15,355 nt of DNA, from positions 1 to 15,355 of the forward strand of contig JAJYDH010000093.1 in assembly GCA_021777685.1 (NCBI GenBank), in the 5' to 3' direction. This stretch comes from Planctomycetota bacterium (GTDB lineage: Bacteria; Planctomycetota; Planctomycetia; Isosphaerales; Isosphaeraceae). Made by a program: the position numbers and the translations under genes. This document shows, piece by piece, positions 12,021 through 15,355 of this stretch; the stretch's first letter is position 1, and each line of letters opens with the position of its first letter. A model generated the notes under the pieces. It ran no database searches. It was not told the DNA's origin and saw only the letters and a program-made list of their open reading frames with translations.

Positions 12021-13265
12021 TTGAAGCTCCCCCATCGTTTCTCGATCGCCGGTCTCATGACGTTCGTCCTGATCGTCTCGCTCGCCCTGGTCGCGTTACT
12101 CTCCGAATCGGAGGCGTGGGCCGGCGGGGTCTATCTGGTGACATACGCGGTGCTCCTCCTCGCGATCGTCGGGGCGGTCTGTCGGACGGGGTCCGAACGG
12201 GCTTGGTGGCTCGGATTTGCCCTGTTCGGCTTCGCATACTTTCGATGGACATTGCACCTCGGTCTCAAGTTGCCCACCACCTTATTTCTGGAATTCATCA
12301 GGCCGGCCGGCGTCGGACAGGGCGATTTTCGGAGTTATCCGCTTGGAAATTACTGGTTGATCGGACATTGCCTCTGGAGTCTCCTGGCCGCGACGTTCGG
12401 GGGTGTGCTCGCCGCCGCCCTCTTTGCCGTCCCGAAGGCCCAGCCGGACAGCCTCGATGTCGAGCCCCGCCAGGAAGCCCGGCCGACTCGCTTGAAATGG
12501 CGCCGGGCTGCCGCCATCGGCCTGGCATTATTCGTCCCCTTGTCGGCCATGATCCTGGTCAGCCCTCTGTCAGATCCCGCCCTCTGGACGAGCGCGTTGT
12601 ACCTCTCCACCTGGGCCCTGCTCGGCATCACGGTCCTGGGATTCGCGTGCGGCCGCGGGAAGCGACGGATGATCTGGTTCGGGGCCGCACTCTTCGGTCT
12701 GGGGTACATGGTCTTGAATCGCAGCGGGGACGGCTTCGAGGAGTTCAGCTACGTCCACCTCGTCGCGGATGAGTTCCTGGAGGCCGTCCGTCCCAGGCTG
12801 CCAGAAATCGTGCGTGGATTCCCGGCGAAGTCGGCGGCGATGGCGGGCGAAAACGCACGGATCAGGGAGATCCTCGAACGGAAGATCCCCATGAGGTTTC
12901 GCGAGGAGACGTCGCTGGAAACGGTCCTGGATCATATCCGCACGAGCACAAAGGCCGCGGATGGCCGCGAATTGCCGATCTATGTGGACCCGCAGGGGCT
13001 GCAGGATGCCGATAAGACCATGCAATCGGTCGTCCAGATCGACCTCGAAGCCTCCCCCCTGGATACGACGCTACGGCTCGCCTTGGGGCAACTCGGCTTG
13101 TTCTTCAGCGTGATCAACGGGATGGTCTATATCACCAGCAGTTCTAGCCCCTATGAACCTGCCCAGATCGACTATTATCTGCTCGCCGGTCATTGCTTCC
13201 TCGCCCTGCTTTCCGCCGGCCTCGGGGCCTTCCTGGTCCCGCTGATCTCCCATCGGGAGACTTGA
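12021..13265 (+). CDS. Multi-pass membrane protein with duplicated membrane module and STN-like domain, function unknown
   Basis: A 414-residue protein. The start is TTG at 12021: an in-frame stop ends at 11999 and GGAG lies 8 bp upstream, so no earlier start is possible. The first module (about 8-136) has helices around 10-28, 34-52, 61-78 and 112-136. The second (about 163-408) repeats it: WAGGVYLVTYAVLLLAIVG (33-51) resembles WTSALYLSTWALLGITVLG (189-207), WWLGFALFGFAY (62-73) resembles IWFGAALFGLGY (218-229), and NYWLIGHCLWSLLAATFGG (110-128) resembles DYYLLAGHCFLALLSAGLG (384-402). Residues about 250-375 form a soluble insert resembling the secretin/TonB short N-terminal fold: IPMRFREETSLETVLDHI, then IYVDPQGLQ, then IDLEASPLDTTLRLALGQLG and GMVYITSS. 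Similar modules occur, as I recall, in planctomycete hypothetical proteins. The role is unknown. Confidence 0.8.
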   Translation: MKLPHRFSIAGLMTFVLIVSLALVALLSESEAWAGGVYLVTYAVLLLAIVGAVCRTGSERAWWLGFALFGFAYFRWTLHLGLKLPTTLFLEFIRPAGVGQGDFRSYPLGNYWLIGHCLWSLLAATFGGVLAAALFAVPKAQPDSLDVEPRQEARPTRLKWRRAAAIGLALFVPLSAMILVSPLSDPALWTSALYLSTWALLGITVLGFACGRGKRRMIWFGAALFGLGYMVLNRSGDGFEEFSYVHLVADEFLEAVRPRLPEIVRGFPAKSAAMAGENARIREILERKIPMRFREETSLETVLDHIRTSTKAADGRELPIYVDPQGLQDADKTMQSVVQIDLEASPLDTTLRLALGQLGLFFSVINGMVYITSSSSPYEPAQIDYYLLAGHCFLALLSAGLGAFLVPLISHRET

Positions 13266-13355
13266 ACGATCGGGATCATTCCAGGGTCCGTTCGGCGAGG
13301 GCGCCAGCCCCCATCCCGCCTCGATCCAAGACCTTTGAATCTTCGTTGACCGGCT

Positions 13356-13378
13356 CCCGGCGGTGTCGCCCCGCCGGG
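13356..13378. other. Hairpin between the membrane protein and HAD genes
   Basis: A perfect 8-bp stem CCCGGCGG/CCGCCGGG with a 7-nt loop lies in the 179-bp gap. No T run follows on the plus strand. A weak -10-like TAGACT at 13387-13392 comes directly after it and may belong to the promoter of the HAD gene; no matching -35 is visible. The remainder of the gap shows no gene. Confidence 0.35.
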
Positions 13379-13444
13379 CGGTCTGGTAGACTCCTAACCC
13401 GCCGGGTCGTCACCGGCTTCCGATGGGACCGAGAGACCTTGCCC

Positions 13445-14122
13445 GTGCCGACCGTTGCTCCGACGCTGCTCGCCATCTTCGACCATGACGGCGTCCTGGT
13501 CGACTCGCTCGCCCATCATCAGGAAGCCTGGGTCGAGCTGGGCCGGCGGTCGGGCCTGCCGATCACGCCCCAGCTCATCCACGAGACGTTCGGGATGGCC
13601 AACCCGAGCATCTTCCGCCGGCTCCTGGGCGAGTCCGTCACCGACGCCGACATCGCCCGCCACACCGAGACCAAGGAAGAATGCTACCGCGACCTGGCCC
13701 GGGGCAAGGTCGCCCTGATGGACGGGGTCCGCGACCTGCTCGACCGCCTCACGGCCGCCGGGTTCCTGCTGGCCGTCGGCACGAGCGGGGTCCGGGCCAA
13801 CTCGGAATTGACCATCGAGTCGTGCGGGCTGGCCGGTCGGTTCGCGGCGATCGCCTCGGCCGAGGACTTCACCCACGGCAAGCCCGACCCCGAGGTCTTC
13901 CTCGTCGCCGCCCGCAAGGCCGGGGTCGAGCCGAGACACGCCGTCGTCTTCGAGGACGCCGTTTACGGCATCCAGGCCGCGAAGGCCGCCGGGATGCGGG
14001 CCATCGGCGTGACCACCACCAGCCCCGCGCCCGCCCTCTACGACGCCGGGGCCGACCTGGTGGTCGAGACCCTCGCCGGCTTCGACGTCGAGGCTTTGGC
14101 CCGGGACCTCGGCCGGTCGTGA
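13445..14122 (+). CDS. HAD-superfamily phosphatase, beta-phosphoglucomutase-like subfamily
   Basis: A 225-residue cytoplasmic HAD subfamily IA hydrolase with a helical cap after motif I. Motif I is FDHDGVLVDS with nucleophile Asp13 and general acid Asp15. HHQEAW and the small helical cap (about 20-90) follow, then motif II at GTSG (112-115), motif III Lys145 in GKPDPEVF and motif IV Glu170-Asp171 in FEDAVYGI. These fit sugar-phosphate phosphatases and beta-phosphoglucomutases; which of the two cannot be decided here. I prefer GTG 13445 because GAGAGA (13431-13436) lies 8 bp upstream. TTG 13439 is possible but too close to it, and the longer frame from 13193 is unconserved and overlaps the upstream gene. 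The stop overlaps the glycosyltransferase by GTGA. Confidence 0.88.
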   Translation: MPTVAPTLLAIFDHDGVLVDSLAHHQEAWVELGRRSGLPITPQLIHETFGMANPSIFRRLLGESVTDADIARHTETKEECYRDLARGKVALMDGVRDLLDRLTAAGFLLAVGTSGVRANSELTIESCGLAGRFAAIASAEDFTHGKPDPEVFLVAARKAGVEPRHAVVFEDAVYGIQAAKAAGMRAIGVTTTSPAPALYDAGADLVVETLAGFDVEALARDLGRS

Positions 14123-15321
14123 GCCGGCCGCTCCGCGTCGTCCTGGTGATGGTCGAGCCGCCCTGTCCCTTCGGCAACGCGGCGGCCCGGGGGTATTACG
14201 TCCTGCTCAAGGGGCTCGTCGACCGGGGGCACCGGGTCACGGCCTTCGCCACGTCGAGCGTCCCCGAGCATGCGGCCGACGCCCTCCGCCGGTTCCCTTC
14301 GCCCGATCATGACCTTCGGGTCTTCCCCGAGCCTCCGCCTTCGAGGAGCTTCCGGCAACGGCTCCGGTCGATCCGCGAGCCGCACTCGTACCTGTTCTCG
14401 GCCGAGCTGAGGCGATCCCTCCGCGCCGGGCTGGCCCGGGGGTTCGACGTGCTCCACCTGGAGCAGACCTGGAGCGGCTGGGTCGGCCGGGAGCACGCGA
14501 ATCGGGCGGTTTTGAACGTCCACTACCTGTTCGCGATCGACCGAGGCGACAACCCGAGCGGGTTGCCGATGGACCGGCTCCGGGGTCGGCTCACCCTCCG
14601 CGCGGAACGGGCCTTGCTCCGGCATTTCCCGACGATCACCACGCTCTCGCCGCGCCTGGCCGACCGAGTCCGCGAGATCCATCCCGACGCGGTCGTCCAA
14701 ACGGTCCCGCTCGGGATCGACGCCTCGCTCTACCCGTTCGACCCTGATCCCGCCCCCCGCTCGCCGACGGTCGCCCTGATCGGCTCGTTCGGCTGGGGCC
14801 CGACCCTCGGAGCCGGCAAACGCCTCCTGGCCCGGCTCTGGCCCGAGATCCGCCGGCGAGTCCCCGAGGCCCGCTTGCGGATGGTCGGCCGGCGGGCGAA
14901 GGTCGAACTGGGGGACCTGGCGAACATCCCCGGCGTCGAGGTCTTCGAAGACGTGCCGGACACGATCCCGTATTTCCGATCGGCCGACGTCCTGCTCTAT
15001 CCGACCCCGCTCGGGAGCGGCATGAAGGTCAAGGTGATGGAGGCGTTCGCCCTGGGGACGCCGGTGGTGACGACCTGGGAGGGCGTCGAAGGGCTTCCCG
15101 CCCGAGACGGGGTCGAGGCCGGCATCGCCGACGACGACCGAGGACTGATCGACCGGACCGTTGCCCTCCTGGGCGATCGAGGGCGGCGGGTGCTTCAGCG
15201 GATCGAGGCCCGGCGGCTGATCGAGGACCATTGCGGGCCGGGGGTGACGCTGGATCGGGTCGAGGCGGTGTATGATCGAGTCGTGGCGAAAGGATCGACT
15301 GCGCAGCGGCCTGTACGGTGA
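14119..15321 (+). CDS. GT4-type glycosyltransferase
   Basis: A 400-residue GT-B glycosyltransferase that probably uses a nucleotide sugar. The N-terminal lobe has PFGNAAARGYYVLLKGLVDRG (about 17-37), the usual acceptor-side Gly-rich start, and a mid-part TITTLSPRLADRV (172-184). VPLGID (196-201) marks the domain crossover. The C-terminal donor lobe carries IGSFGW, then VFEDVPDTIPYFRSADVLLYP (275-295), then GSGMKVKVMEAFALGTPVV (299-317) with the GT4 Glu308 region, and TTWEGVEGL. No signal peptide or membrane span is visible. GTG 14119 overlaps the HAD stop by GTGA, implying coupling and a joint role in polysaccharide or glycolipid synthesis. The product is not predictable. The gene is complete, and 34 bp with nothing recognisable follow. 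Confidence 0.9.
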   Translation: MSRPLRVVLVMVEPPCPFGNAAARGYYVLLKGLVDRGHRVTAFATSSVPEHAADALRRFPSPDHDLRVFPEPPPSRSFRQRLRSIREPHSYLFSAELRRSLRAGLARGFDVLHLEQTWSGWVGREHANRAVLNVHYLFAIDRGDNPSGLPMDRLRGRLTLRAERALLRHFPTITTLSPRLADRVREIHPDAVVQTVPLGIDASLYPFDPDPAPRSPTVALIGSFGWGPTLGAGKRLLARLWPEIRRRVPEARLRMVGRRAKVELGDLANIPGVEVFEDVPDTIPYFRSADVLLYPTPLGSGMKVKVMEAFALGTPVVTTWEGVEGLPARDGVEAGIADDDRGLIDRTVALLGDRGRRVLQRIEARRLIEDHCGPGVTLDRVEAVYDRVVAKGSTAQRPVR

Positions 15322-15355
15322 TCGTGGGTTCGGATCGGCGATTCAATAACATCCC

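Noticed and set aside
13193..13444. N-terminal extension of the HAD protein
   Set aside because: It overlaps the end of the membrane protein gene and has no family features. The DxDG motif lies at the normal distance from GTG 13445.

Overview
The window comes from a high-GC bacterium, most likely a planctomycete of the Isosphaeraceae type. That is an inference from three things: a fused AroD-AroE protein, a membrane protein whose N-terminus and soluble domain resemble lineage-specific planctomycete families, and GC-saturated third codon positions that create long shadow reading frames. No rRNA, tRNA, insertion sequence, phage gene or CRISPR array is visible. Most of the window is core metabolism and cell-envelope genes.

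Left part, minus strand (1-6808): a nitrogen-assimilation block read right to left. A LysR-type regulator is followed by a 106-bp gap rich in hairpins, then gltB (glutamate synthase large subunit, complete), then gltD (small subunit, cut by the left edge). gltB and gltD overlap by 8 bp. The LysR gene carries a textbook LysR box overlapping a perfect TTGACA -35 element in its own upstream region, so autoregulation is likely.

Middle, plus strand (7131-10128): three genes joined by two ATGA overlaps. They are aroDE (dehydroquinase-shikimate dehydrogenase fusion), aroK (shikimate kinase) and a type IV prepilin peptidase. The first two cover three consecutive shikimate-pathway steps. The dehydroquinase half has replacements in a normally conserved active-site loop. 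Next come a LapA-domain inner-membrane protein and a coiled-coil lipoprotein (10285-11270).

The 750-bp interval 11271-12020 has no convincing gene but is not empty. It holds a compact nested-stem structure (11321-11407), a degenerate array of ~9-bp cores about 36 bp apart organised as A-B-C-A-B-C (11473-11690), and several perfect inverted repeats. It leads into a TTG-started multi-pass protein (12021-13265). That protein is built from two copies of a membrane module, with a secretin/STN-like soluble domain inserted in the second copy. I consider this gene and the interval before it the least described part of the window.

Right end, plus strand (13445-15321): a beta-phosphoglucomutase-like HAD phosphatase and a GT4-type glycosyltransferase joined by a GTGA overlap. 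They probably form a small sugar-metabolism or glycosylation unit.
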